From contig CALFYA010000269.1 of assembly GCA_937952925.1 (NCBI GenBank), positions 1 to 17,946 on the forward strand: 17,946 bases of DNA. The letters run 5' to 3'. Source of the stretch: an uncultured Moraxellaceae bacterium. Lineage in GTDB: Bacteria; Pseudomonadota; Gammaproteobacteria; Pseudomonadales; Moraxellaceae. Every line of letters begins with the position of its first letter. Position 1 is the first letter of the stretch. Of this stretch, positions 6,859 to 14,971 are shown one piece after another. Both the position numbers and the translations under genes were made by a program. Under the pieces are notes generated by a model that made no database searches, was not told the DNA's origin, and was given only the letters and a program-made list of their open reading frames with translations.

Positions 6859-6875
6859 TGAAGCAGAGAGGTGCA
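6859..6875 (-). promoter_or_regulatory. NtrC-like enhancer site
   Basis: On the minus strand TGCACC-TCTCT-GCTTCA matches the NtrC palindrome TGCACC-N5-GGTGCA at 10 of 12 positions, centred about 85 bases upstream of the predicted start. The AT-rich stretch between it and the sigma-54 promoter (around 6811-6858) could hold an IHF bend. The match is by eye and has one weak half-site. Confidence 0.45.
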
Positions 6876-6887
6876 GTACAGGTAGAT

Positions 6888-7463
6888 TTAGCCTGCCTTT
6901 TGCTGCTTTAAAATGGTTCGGGCAATTTCACCCAGTGTGCACCGTTTTTGCATCGCTTTTTGCCGCATTGCTTGATACGCCTGCTCACCGGTGCAGCTCA
7001 TGCTACGACTCAAAAAGTCTTTGGCACGTTCGACATCCCGCCGATCTTTGAGCTCTTGTTGCAGTTCATCGACTTGCTCGCGTAACTTGCGCTCACGCGC
7101 AGCGAGCACATCGAGCATGGGCATGAGGGTCATCACCTGCGCCATTTCGGTGCTTGCACCGGTATATACCGCTAGTCCTGATTGGCGCAGTCGGCCACTC
7201 AAATCGGGATCTAGCTCTTGCGCCAATACCAGCATGGGGGAGTCAGCATCGTAAGGTGTGATGCAAAACTGCTCAACGCTGTCTCGCATCGGATCGCTAT
7301 AGTCGATCAGCACCAAATGCGGCTGTAACACATCAATCAGGGTGTCCAGCTGCAACAGGCGATGGGAGGGAATGCGTTCGACGACATGACCCGCTTGCGC
7401 CAACAAATCGCCCAAGTTGTCAAGGCGTGAGCCGAGTTCACCCACAAGTAAGATGGTGAGCAT
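6888..7463 (-). CDS. nasT: NasT-type ANTAR antiterminator, pseudo-receiver plus ANTAR RNA-binding domain
   Basis: A 191-residue response-regulator-like protein that is expected to bind leader RNA and prevent termination in nitrate-assimilation operons. Residues 1-115 resemble a receiver domain (ILLVGELG at the start, HLVLIDYSDP with D54 at the usual phospho-acceptor strand), but the acidic pocket near the N-terminus is reduced to E9. It is probably a pseudo-receiver. A helical linker (about 120-145) leads into the ANTAR domain, with DVERAKDFLSRSMSCTGEQA then MRQKAMQKR and LGEIARTIL at the end. I chose the ATG at 7463 because it gives the normal family length and start (MLTILLVGE); an in-frame ATG at 7574 adds 37 residues that match nothing. 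It is on the same strand as nrtABD and 249 bases upstream of nrtA, whose leader contains the matching RNA target. No NasS gene is adjacent. Confidence 0.88.
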   Translation of the reverse strand: MLTILLVGELGSRLDNLGDLLAQAGHVVERIPSHRLLQLDTLIDVLQPHLVLIDYSDPMRDSVEQFCITPYDADSPMLVLAQELDPDLSGRLRQSGLAVYTGASTEMAQVMTLMPMLDVLAARERKLREQVDELQQELKDRRDVERAKDFLSRSMSCTGEQAYQAMRQKAMQKRCTLGEIARTILKQQKAG

Positions 7464-7621
7464 GATCAAGTTCCAGCGCAATGATGAAAACCAACCCAAT
7501 GGAGGATCAGCAAAGGATATGCCATCGGTGGTATCTGAGATTTTGTCGTGCTTTGAGCCAAAGATAAAGATCAATCAAAATACATCTTTTATATCTATTT
7601 GATTTGGCGGTATTGATAGCC

Positions 7622-7653
7622 AAAAAAAAGGCCAAGCCTTGTGCTTGGCCTTT
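7622..7653 (-). terminator. Terminator after pilU
   Basis: On the minus strand AAAGGCCAAGC and GCTTGGCCTTT form an 11-base stem (7653-7627) followed by eight T residues (7629-7622). It starts five bases after the pilU stop and separates the pil operon from nasT. Confidence 0.92.
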
Positions 7654-7657
7654 GCGG

Positions 7658-8782
7658 TTATTCGGACTCTTCAATTGACAAACCACGGGTGGCTTGATCC
7701 AAATAGCGCGTATCGGCATTGGCACCCAATTTGATCATCAAACGCAGATCGTTGGGTGAGTCGGCGTGTTTGATCGCATCTTCATAGGTGATTTCACCCG
7801 CCAAATACAAATCGTATAAGGCTTGGTCAAAGGTCTGCATACCCAATTCACGCGAACGTTTCATCACCCCTTTGATTTCGTGGACTTCACCTTTGCGGAT
7901 GTAGTCGGCAATCAAGGGGGTGTTGATCAGGGTTTCGATACAAGCACGGCGTGATTTGCCATCAGGGGTGGGGATCAGTTGCTGCGCCACAATCGCTTTG
8001 AGGTTGAGCGACAAGTCCATATACAACTGGTTGTGTCGATCAGACTCAAAGAAGTGAATGATCCGGTCGAGTGCTTGGTTGGCGTTGTTGGCGTGCAAGG
8101 TGGCGAGCACCAAGTGACCGGTTTCCGCAAACGCAATCGCAAAATCCATGACTTCACGGGTACGGATTTCCCCAATCAAAATCACATCTGGTGCTTGGCG
8201 CAGGGTGTTTTTGAGGGCGATCTCAAATGATGCAGTATCAATCCCCACTTCGCGCTGGGTGATGATACAACCACCGTGTTGATGGACAAATTCAATCGGA
8301 TCTTCAATGGTGATGATATGGCCGCGTGAGTTTTGGTTGCGATGGCCAATCATGGCGGCCAAAGAGGTCGATTTGCCGGTGCCGGTTGCACCGACAAACA
8401 CAATAATGCCGCGCTTGGTCATCGCCAAGTCTTTGATCACCGCAGGCAGCTTCAAATCATCGACTTTGGGGATGTTGGTTTCAATCCGACGCAGCACCAT
8501 GCCCGGTTGGTCACGCTGCATAAACGCACTGACCCGAAAACGTGCGGTGTCGGCTTTGTCGGTGATGGCAAAGTTGCACTCAAAGGTGGTGCGAAACTCT
8601 TGGCGCTGTTTGTCGGTCATGATGCCGTCAATCAGCTGTCCCACCACTTCGGGGGTCAGTGCTGATTTGGTGACCGGCACGATCTTGCCATTGATTTTCA
8701 TGGATGGGGCAACACCCGCAGTGACAAACAAGTCAGAGCCGTTTTTGTCCACCATCAGGCGCAATAGGTCATCAAATTCCAT
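7658..8782 (-). CDS. pilU: Type IV pilus retraction ATPase PilU
   Basis: A 374-residue cytoplasmic hexameric ATPase of the secretion-ATPase family, an accessory motor for pilus retraction that works with PilT. Walker A GATGTGKST is at 131-139, the Asp box TIEDPIEFVH at 158-167, and Walker B ILIGEIRTREVMDFAIAFAE at 201-220. The His box TGHLVLATLHANNA is at 221-234. The N-terminus MEFDDLLRLMVDKNGSDLF is typical for PilU. The C-terminus is longer than that of PilT and lacks the AIRNLIRE motif, having NTPLIADYIRKGE instead, as PilU proteins do. It begins 27 bases after pilT on the same strand with GGAG upstream, so the two form one operon ended by a terminator. Confidence 0.95.
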   Translation of the reverse strand: MEFDDLLRLMVDKNGSDLFVTAGVAPSMKINGKIVPVTKSALTPEVVGQLIDGIMTDKQRQEFRTTFECNFAITDKADTARFRVSAFMQRDQPGMVLRRIETNIPKVDDLKLPAVIKDLAMTKRGIIVFVGATGTGKSTSLAAMIGHRNQNSRGHIITIEDPIEFVHQHGGCIITQREVGIDTASFEIALKNTLRQAPDVILIGEIRTREVMDFAIAFAETGHLVLATLHANNANQALDRIIHFFESDRHNQLYMDLSLNLKAIVAQQLIPTPDGKSRRACIETLINTPLIADYIRKGEVHEIKGVMKRSRELGMQTFDQALYDLYLAGEITYEDAIKHADSPNDLRLMIKLGANADTRYLDQATRGLSIEESE

Positions 8783-8809
8783 TTGGCGTCTCCTTGCCGA
8801 TGCCCACGT

Positions 8810-9847
8810 TTACATAAAGGAATCAGGCTGCTTCGCGGCAGATTTTGCCACAGCATTGGTGATAATCCCTTTTTGCACCAAGCCCTTGAGACTTTGGTCA
8901 AGCGTGGTCATCCCGTAGCCTGCACCGGTCTGAATGGCTGAATACATCTGTGCGACTTTGTTTTCACGGATCAGGTTACGAATCGCCGGAATCCCAATCA
9001 TGATTTCGTGCGCGGCGACACGGCCACCACCGGTTTTTTTCAGTAGGGTCTGCGAAATCACCGCCTGTAGCGATTCGGACAGCATGGCGCGTACCATGTC
9101 TTTTTCGTCGGCAGGGAACACGTCGACCACACGGTCGATGGTTTTGGCGGCGGAGGTGGTGTGCAGGGTGCCAAACACCAAGTGACCGGTTTCTGCTGCG
9201 GTCAGTGCCAAGCGGATGGTCTCAAGGTCACGCATCTCACCGACCAAGATGATATCGGGGTCTTCCCGCAGTGCCGAACGCAGTGCTTCATTAAAGCCAT
9301 GCGTGTCACGGTGAACTTCACGTTGATTGATCAGGCACTTTTTCGAGTTGTGCACAAATTCGATGGGGTCTTCAATCGTCAAAATATGGTCAAAACGGTT
9401 GTTGTTGATATAGTCGAGCATGGCAGCAAGGGTGGTGGATTTGCCCGAACCGGTTGGCCCTGTCACCAAGACAATCCCACGCGGAATATCACAAATGTCT
9501 TTGAACACTTGGCCTAACCCCAAGTCTTCCATGGTGAGGACTTTGGAGGGAATCGTCCGAAAGACGGCGCCGGCGCCACGGTTTTGGTTGAACGCGTTGA
9601 CCCGAAAACGGGCAATACCCGGCACTTCAAACGAAAAGTCGGTTTCCAAAAATTCTTCGTAGTCACGACGTTGTTTGTCATTCATGATGTCGTACACCAG
9701 ACGGTGCACTTCTTTGTGTTCCATTGCAGGTAAGTTAATCCGACGAACTTCACCATCAACCCGAATCATGGGTGGCAAACCAGCCGATAAGTGCAAGTCA
9801 GATGCGCCATTCTTGGCCGAAAACGCCAACAGTTCGGTAATATCCAT
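8810..9847 (-). CDS. pilT: Type IV pilus retraction ATPase PilT
   Basis: A 345-residue hexameric motor ATPase that depolymerises type IV pili for twitching and DNA uptake. Walker A GPTGSGKST is at 130-138, the Asp box TIEDPIEFVH at 157-166, Walker B IILVGEMRDLETI at 199-211 and the His box ETGHLVFGTLHTTSA at 219-233. The AIRNLIRE motif at 288-295, required for retraction in studied PilT proteins, is intact. The ATG at 9847 gives the standard start MDITELLAFSAKNGASDLHL with AGGGG seven bases upstream; an in-frame TTG at 9865 is less likely. It is divergent from yggS, the usual arrangement in gammaproteobacteria. Confidence 0.96.
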   Translation of the reverse strand: MDITELLAFSAKNGASDLHLSAGLPPMIRVDGEVRRINLPAMEHKEVHRLVYDIMNDKQRRDYEEFLETDFSFEVPGIARFRVNAFNQNRGAGAVFRTIPSKVLTMEDLGLGQVFKDICDIPRGIVLVTGPTGSGKSTTLAAMLDYINNNRFDHILTIEDPIEFVHNSKKCLINQREVHRDTHGFNEALRSALREDPDIILVGEMRDLETIRLALTAAETGHLVFGTLHTTSAAKTIDRVVDVFPADEKDMVRAMLSESLQAVISQTLLKKTGGGRVAAHEIMIGIPAIRNLIRENKVAQMYSAIQTGAGYGMTTLDQSLKGLVQKGIITNAVAKSAAKQPDSFM

Positions 9848-9875
9848 GCATAAACCCCTATACAATTGTAGCGTT

Positions 9876-9911
9876 GCGCAGTGATCCCTGCGCGTTCGGC
9901 GATCCCGCCGA
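9876..9911. repeat. Two tandem GC-rich inverted repeats between pilT and yggS
   Basis: GCGCAG-TGATCC-CTGCGC (9876-9893) and TCGGCG-ATCC-CGCCGA (9896-9911) stand side by side in the 86-base divergent intergenic region. Both loops end in ATCC. Neither is followed by a T tract on either strand. They could be regulatory or simply structured leader sequence of yggS; I cannot tell which. Confidence 0.45.
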
Positions 9912-9933
9912 TAACCTGTAGAGTATGCCGATC

Positions 9934-10620
9934 ATGACTGATTTAACCTTGCAACGCCAACAGATTCTCGCTCGGATTGCCAACGCGTGCACAGAGTCAG
10001 CGCGTGATGCGGCAGGGGTACAGTTGCTTGCGGTCTCCAAAACTCATCCGGCTGAATCGATCCGTGCCTTACACGCAGTCGGTCAGCAGGCTTTTGGCGA
10101 AAACTACCTCCAAGAAGCGCGGGCAAAGCAAGCGTTACTCAGTGATGTGGCGATTGAGTGGCATTTTATTGGTCATATCCAACGCAATAAAACCAAAGAG
10201 TTGGCACAGCATTTTGCGTGGGTGCATGGCGTGGATCGCTTGATCATTGCTGAGCGCTTATCGGCACAGCGACCAGCCGATTTACCCCCCTTGCAGGTGT
10301 GTATCCAAGTCAATATTGATGATGAAGACAGCAAAGATGGTTGTATGCCCGATGCACTTCCCGAATTGGTGTTTGCGATCAGTCGGCTCCCCCAGCTCCG
10401 ACTGCGTGGGGTGATGGTGATCCCCGCCAAAAACAGTGCCGACGCCTTTGTACGGACGCATCAGTTGTTTGAGCAAGTCCGCGCCCAGCATGCACAGCCG
10501 ACGAACTGGGATACCTTGAGCATGGGAATGTCGGGCGATCTAGAATCCGCTGTAGCCGCCGGTGCAACAATTGTCCGCGTGGGCACCGCATTGTTTGGGG
10601 CGCGTCCACCCAAAGTTTGA
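9934..10620 (+). CDS. yggS: YggS/PLPBP family pyridoxal phosphate homeostasis protein
   Basis: A 228-residue single-domain PLP-binding protein with a TIM-barrel fold related to alanine racemase but without enzymatic activity in studied members. It buffers free PLP and affects amino acid and cofactor balance. The PLP lysine is K36 in LLAVSKTHP, the same number as in E. coli. Other hallmarks are FGENYLQEA, WHFIGHIQRNKTK, the phosphate-binding SMGMSGDLESAV and the end GTALFGAR. The ATG at 9934 has AGAG ten bases upstream. The ATG at 9925 is in frame, but the ribosome site would be only one base away, so the shorter form is preferred. Its usual neighbour proC is absent here; dsbD follows on the same strand after about 100 bases. 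Confidence 0.94.
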   Translation: MTDLTLQRQQILARIANACTESARDAAGVQLLAVSKTHPAESIRALHAVGQQAFGENYLQEARAKQALLSDVAIEWHFIGHIQRNKTKELAQHFAWVHGVDRLIIAERLSAQRPADLPPLQVCIQVNIDDEDSKDGCMPDALPELVFAISRLPQLRLRGVMVIPAKNSADAFVRTHQLFEQVRAQHAQPTNWDTLSMGMSGDLESAVAAGATIVRVGTALFGARPPKV

Positions 10621-10721
10621 TCTCAAAAAGTGAGGGCTTAATCATTCGATTGATCAGCAGATGCAGTGCCTATGATAGGCTTGGGGTCTTGTGTAGGTGG
10701 GCTGACAGAGTGGAAGCAGGC

Positions 10722-12719
10722 ATGCCGTATCAGCGTTATTTAACTTTACTGCTGTTGGTGGTGATGGCATGGTGCGTCCAGATGGCACCCGCACAGGCGA
10801 GCCTATCGGATCCCTTTGGCAGCAGTAGTTTACTGGGTAAGCCCAAGTCGTCGGGCAAGTTTTTGGCCGTTGAGCAAGCCTTTGGGGTGCAGCATCAGCT
10901 TGAAGGTCAGCAACTGACCTTAAGCTTTCGGGTGACGCCTGAACACTATTTGTATCAAGACCGCTTTAAAATCAAATTGCCCACAGGCATGACCGCCACT
11001 GATTTTGTCTACGATCAATCACCAAGCTTTGAAGAAGATCCCGAATTTGGCCGTGTGGCGGTGTTTGCCCAAGATGTGGTGTTGACCACCACGCTCAAAG
11101 GCAACGGTGTCGTCCCCGTTGAGATCAAATGGCAAGGCTGTGCCAAAGCAGGGCTGTGTTATCCGCCTCAAAGTTATAAATTTAGTGTGGATTTGGTGAG
11201 CGCAGCAGCGGATGTCCCCATCACACAATTAGAGCGTTCAGCGGGTGTGCGCAGTATTCGCATTCCGATGCCAATTCCACAGTTGAGTCTTGAGCAGCAA
11301 ATTGGTCGTGGTGAATCGACCGCTGTACCCCTGCCTGTGCCGGAGTGGATGATTGAAGATGAGGATAGCCCTGAGCCTCAAGCACCATCAGATCTGGTGG
11401 TTGCCGACCAAGGCGATGGGGCATTGGTGACGGTCGATCAAGATCCGTTTGGTTTGGCAAGCTATCCCCTGACCGGATTGGCCTTGCTGTTTTTGGCCGG
11501 TTTGGGATTGGCGTTTACACCCTGTGTCCTGCCCATGCTGCCGATTGTGGCGAATTTGGTGGCACGGCAGCATCGACGTTCGGGCTGGCATGGCTTTTTG
11601 CTGGCGGCGGCCTATAGCGTGGGGGTGGCGAGTTGTTATGCGCTGCTCGGTGCATTGGTGGCGTTGTTTGGTCAACAGCTCGGCGTGGTGTCGTGGTTAC
11701 AGCAACCGGCGATTTTGATCGGTTTTGCGCTGTTTTTTGTGTTGCTCGCATTGATGAGCTTTGATGTGATTCCCTTCCGACTGCCTCAAGCGGTGACTGG
11801 TTTTTTTGATCGTTTAAGTCAAAAAGGCGAGGCAGGGAGTTTATTCGGCTGCTGGCTGACGGGGTTTGCATCAGCGTTTGTGGTATCCCCATGTGTCTCG
11901 GCACCACTGACTGGTGCATTGTTGTCGGTCGCCACGGTGGGTGATCCGCTACTGGGGGCAGCAGGGCTGTTTATGCTGGGGATTGGTCTGAGTGTGCCCC
12001 TCATGGTGCTCGGTGCAACCGAAGGCCGCTGGTTGCCCAAAGCAGGCGCATGGCTGGATTGGGTGCGCCAAGGTTTTGGCTTGTTATTGCTCGGTGTTGC
12101 GTTGGTGTTGATCGAACGCGTGCTGCACAGCGCGCTGTTGTTGGTGTTGTGGGCAGGCTTATTTATGCTGTTGGCCTCATGGATGTGGCTGTGGGCAGGC
12201 CGTGCGCAATGGGTAACGCGTGCGGTGGCCGTGTTGCTAGGGTTATGGGCTGCAATCGTGTTGGTGGGTGCGGCACAAGGTCAGCAAGATCCATGGCAGC
12301 CATTGGCTCAGGCTCAGCAACGTGAAATAACAGCACCTGCAACGACAACGGTGTTGACCATTCATCATTTAGACCAACTAAACAAACTCAAACAACAGCA
12401 CCCACAGTTGCTCGTTGATGTGACGGCCGATTGGTGTATCAGTTGCAAAGTCATGGAACGAGAGCTGTTTGGCGCACAGCAACCCGCGGCGCTGTCTACA
12501 TGGACACGGGTCAAATTGGATGTGACCGAGACCACCGCAGACAGCCAAGCCGCCTTGCAAGCCTTACAGTTGTTTGGGCCACCGGCCTTGCTGTTTTACC
12601 AACAAGGCGTGCTGACTGAGCGATTGGTGGGTGAGGTTAGTCTCGATCAACTCAATGACACGCTTGCTGCTATACCAACGACAACGGTTGTTGGCGCTGC
12701 AACTGAAGATGCTCGCTAA
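10722..12719 (+). CDS. dsbD: Thiol:disulfide interchange protein DsbD
   Basis: A 665-residue inner-membrane reductant conduit that carries electrons from cytoplasmic thioredoxin to periplasmic partners such as DsbC and cytochrome c maturation proteins. The signal peptide covers residues 1-27. The N-terminal immunoglobulin-like domain holds C140 and C146 (CAKAGLCYPP). The central membrane domain has about eight helices and the paired motifs FTPCVLPMLP (C268) and VSPCVSAPLTG (C391). The C-terminal thioredoxin-like domain has DVTADWCISCKVMER with C572 and C575. All six catalytic cysteines are present. The linker around residues 195-240 is acidic and proline-rich. The start at 10722 gives a proper signal peptide with GGAAG upstream; the in-frame reading from 10617 is not credible. 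The last 50 bases overlap thiO on the other strand. Confidence 0.96.
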   Translation: MPYQRYLTLLLLVVMAWCVQMAPAQASLSDPFGSSSLLGKPKSSGKFLAVEQAFGVQHQLEGQQLTLSFRVTPEHYLYQDRFKIKLPTGMTATDFVYDQSPSFEEDPEFGRVAVFAQDVVLTTTLKGNGVVPVEIKWQGCAKAGLCYPPQSYKFSVDLVSAAADVPITQLERSAGVRSIRIPMPIPQLSLEQQIGRGESTAVPLPVPEWMIEDEDSPEPQAPSDLVVADQGDGALVTVDQDPFGLASYPLTGLALLFLAGLGLAFTPCVLPMLPIVANLVARQHRRSGWHGFLLAAAYSVGVASCYALLGALVALFGQQLGVVSWLQQPAILIGFALFFVLLALMSFDVIPFRLPQAVTGFFDRLSQKGEAGSLFGCWLTGFASAFVVSPCVSAPLTGALLSVATVGDPLLGAAGLFMLGIGLSVPLMVLGATEGRWLPKAGAWLDWVRQGFGLLLLGVALVLIERVLHSALLLVLWAGLFMLLASWMWLWAGRAQWVTRAVAVLLGLWAAIVLVGAAQGQQDPWQPLAQAQQREITAPATTTVLTIHHLDQLNKLKQQHPQLLVDVTADWCISCKVMERELFGAQQPAALSTWTRVKLDVTETTADSQAALQALQLFGPPALLFYQQGVLTERLVGEVSLDQLNDTLAAIPTTTVVGAATEDAR

Positions 12720-13797
12720 ACTGATACGGATTGATGGGTAGCGATGGGCGTTCACCGAGCATTTGTTCGCGCAGTAAGCGAGCAGATGCAGGGGCTAATA
12801 CGATCCCATTGCGAAAATGACCCGCATTGACCCACAGATTGGCAAACTGTGGGGCGCGGCCAATATAAGGCACGCCATTCGGCGCGGCCGGCCGGACACC
12901 CGCCCACTGATCTTTGATGGATAAGCCGGCCAGCGCAGGTGCCAGTTCAATCGCCTGTTGATACAGATGTTGGCGTGCTTGATCATCAACACGGGTATCA
13001 AACCCTGCATTTTCCAGCGTAGAACCACACAAAATATGTCCGTCCATCCGTGGAATCAAATACACGCCACGCTGCATGATCATGCTCGGCAACCAGCGCG
13101 TGGCTGCCTTAAACAAAATCATTTGTCCTTTGATCGGTTGAATCGGCAGCTGTAGACCAATCAACTCCGCCAATTGTCCCGACCATGCACCAGAAGCGAT
13201 GACGATCTGATCGGCATGCCAACGCTGACCCTGTTGATCAATCACCGCACGCACCTGATCACCCTGCCATTCAAACTGTTGCGCACTGGTATGCCGCACC
13301 AATTTGACATTCGGCTGCCGATCTAGATGTTTGACCAATGCCTTGACCAAATGAGGATTACGCAAATTGGCGGTATGTTTGCACCATAATCCACGCTCAA
13401 ATTTGGGATTTAAGCGTGGATTGAGCTGCAACATCTGTGGACGTTCCAGCAGTTCGGGCGGTTCTTGTGCTTGATCCAGCGCCCATGCCAACGCGTCACG
13501 CTGATCTTCCGTATCCAAAATCAACATGCCACTGCGGTTGATTTCGATATCAATCCCTGTCGCTTCAAGTAACTCAATCGCTAGCGTGCCGTACAGCATC
13601 GGTGCAAGACTTGCCAAACGATTCACTGCTGGTAAATAACGCCAAGGGTAAAGCGGCGACAAAATGCCACCCCCTGCCCATGATGCGGCTTGTCCATGCT
13701 GTGCTTGATCTAAGACCACCACACGGCAGCCTGCACGAGACAACTCCAACGCCGTCAGTAGTCCAATAATTCCACCACCGACAATCAATACCTGCAT
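12670..13797 (-). CDS. thiO: Glycine oxidase ThiO, FAD-dependent (DAO family)
   Basis: A 375-residue flavoenzyme that oxidises glycine to iminoacetate for thiazole synthesis in thiamine biosynthesis. The N-terminal Rossmann motif VGGGIIGLLTALELSRAG (residues 6-23) binds FAD, followed by the acidic strand end VVVLDQ and the segment AASWAGGGILSPLYPW typical of ThiO. Later family motifs are IVIASGAWSG, the PIKGQMILF strand, YLIPRMDGHILCGSTLE and the C-terminal WAGVRPAAPNGVPYIGRAP with NAGHFRNGIVLAPASA. Other amine or D-amino-acid oxidases of this superfamily are alternatives, but these motifs favour ThiO. No other thiamine gene is nearby. Its 3' end overlaps dsbD by 50 bases, tail to tail. Confidence 0.88.
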   Translation of the reverse strand: MQVLIVGGGIIGLLTALELSRAGCRVVVLDQAQHGQAASWAGGGILSPLYPWRYLPAVNRLASLAPMLYGTLAIELLEATGIDIEINRSGMLILDTEDQRDALAWALDQAQEPPELLERPQMLQLNPRLNPKFERGLWCKHTANLRNPHLVKALVKHLDRQPNVKLVRHTSAQQFEWQGDQVRAVIDQQGQRWHADQIVIASGAWSGQLAELIGLQLPIQPIKGQMILFKAATRWLPSMIMQRGVYLIPRMDGHILCGSTLENAGFDTRVDDQARQHLYQQAIELAPALAGLSIKDQWAGVRPAAPNGVPYIGRAPQFANLWVNAGHFRNGIVLAPASARLLREQMLGERPSLPINPYQFSEHLQLQRQQPLSLV

Positions 13798-13897
13798 GCT
13801 GTCATACTCAGGTTTTTCAACGCGCAGATGTTGTGCCAGAGCCGGACAAGATTGTAAAGATTAACTGGATAATAACTGGACACTTGAATCGTCATAT

Positions 13898-14911
13898 TCA
13901 AGCAATCGCTCGCATTTGACGGGCAGCCGCTTCAGCAAAATAGGTCAAAATGCCATCGGCACCGCCACGACGCAGACCGATCAAAGACTCCAAAATCACC
14001 GCCTCAGACAGCCAGCCATTTTGAATAGCAGCCATATGCATGGCATATTCGCCACTGACTTGATAGACAAATGTAGGAACTCCAAAGGTTTCTTTCACTT
14101 CACGCACCACATCCAAATACGGTTGGCCGGGTTTGACCATCACCATGTCTGCGCCCTCTTGCAAATCGAGTGCCACTTCTTGCAATGCTTCCAAACGATT
14201 GGCAGGATCCATCTGATAGTTTTTTTTGTGACCACCTTTGAGGTTGCCTGCACTGCCCACTGCATCCCGAAAAGGCCCATAGTAAGCCGATGCATATTTG
14301 GCGGCATATGACATGATCGCGGTATGGATATGACCTTGTGCTTCAAGGGCTTGGCGGATCGCGCCAATCCGACCATCCATCATATCACTGGGCGCGACGA
14401 TATCGGCACCAGCCTCAGCGTGGCTTAGGGCTTGCTTGACGAGGGCATCCACGGTGTGATCATTGATCACATAGCCGGTGTCATCGGTAATCCCATCTTG
14501 ACCATGACTGGTATACGGGTCGAGCGCTACATCACTGATCAACACCAGTTCAGGCAATTCACGCTTGAGGGTGCGGATCGCGGTTTGTGCCAAGCCATCG
14601 TCACGCCATGCCGCTTCAGCGAGTAGGCTTTTGTCATCTTGGGGAGTCACTGGAAACAAGGCAAGTTTACTCACCCCCAATGACAATAAGGTTTCGGCAT
14701 GTTTGAGCAGCAAATCCACCGATAGCCGCTCAATGTTGGGCATACTGGCAATCGCTTGGCGCTGCTGTACTCCGGGTAGGACAAAAACCGGTGCGATCAG
14801 ATGGCGTGGCTGTAAAATGGTTTCGCTGACCATCTCGCGCACATGATCATGCCGACGCAAACGGCGCAGACGAGTGGCAGGATAAGCGCCGCGATTGAAC
14901 ACGCGAGTCAT
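13898..14911 (-). CDS. hemB: Delta-aminolevulinic acid dehydratase (porphobilinogen synthase) HemB, Mg-type
   Basis: A 337-residue enzyme that condenses two 5-aminolevulinate molecules to porphobilinogen in heme synthesis. The two Schiff-base lysines are K205 (MSYAAKYASAYYGPFR) and K260 (MVMVKPGQPYLD), at the same numbers as in the Pseudomonas aeruginosa enzyme. The active-site metal segment reads DVALDPYTSHGQDG, with D131 and D139 and no cysteines, which marks the zinc-independent, magnesium-stimulated class. The ATG at 14911 has GGAG eight bases upstream; the in-frame start at 14929 would add six residues without support. It is divergent from the thioesterase gene across 60 bases and lies 100 bases upstream of thiO. 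I see no terminator in that gap, so read-through is possible. Confidence 0.95.
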   Translation of the reverse strand: MTRVFNRGAYPATRLRRLRRHDHVREMVSETILQPRHLIAPVFVLPGVQQRQAIASMPNIERLSVDLLLKHAETLLSLGVSKLALFPVTPQDDKSLLAEAAWRDDGLAQTAIRTLKRELPELVLISDVALDPYTSHGQDGITDDTGYVINDHTVDALVKQALSHAEAGADIVAPSDMMDGRIGAIRQALEAQGHIHTAIMSYAAKYASAYYGPFRDAVGSAGNLKGGHKKNYQMDPANRLEALQEVALDLQEGADMVMVKPGQPYLDVVREVKETFGVPTFVYQVSGEYAMHMAAIQNGWLSEAVILESLIGLRRGGADGILTYFAEAAARQMRAIA

Positions 14912-14971
14912 GGCAAATCTCCAGATCAACGGTAAGATGCCGCCATTCTAGGTGGTTGATGGGTAAAACGC

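Noticed and set aside
7464..7621. Promoter of nasT
   Set aside because: The region is AT-rich, but no pair of -35 and -10 elements or GG-N10-GC element stands out, so none is called.
8307..8918. Plus-strand open frame of 203 codons across pilU and the pilU-pilT gap
   Set aside because: It is antisense to conserved ATPase motifs of pilU and has no ribosome site or similarity to a known family.
10668..10680. Palindrome GCCTATGATAGGC upstream of dsbD
   Set aside because: A single short 5-base stem without T tract or repeated copy; too little to call a regulatory site.
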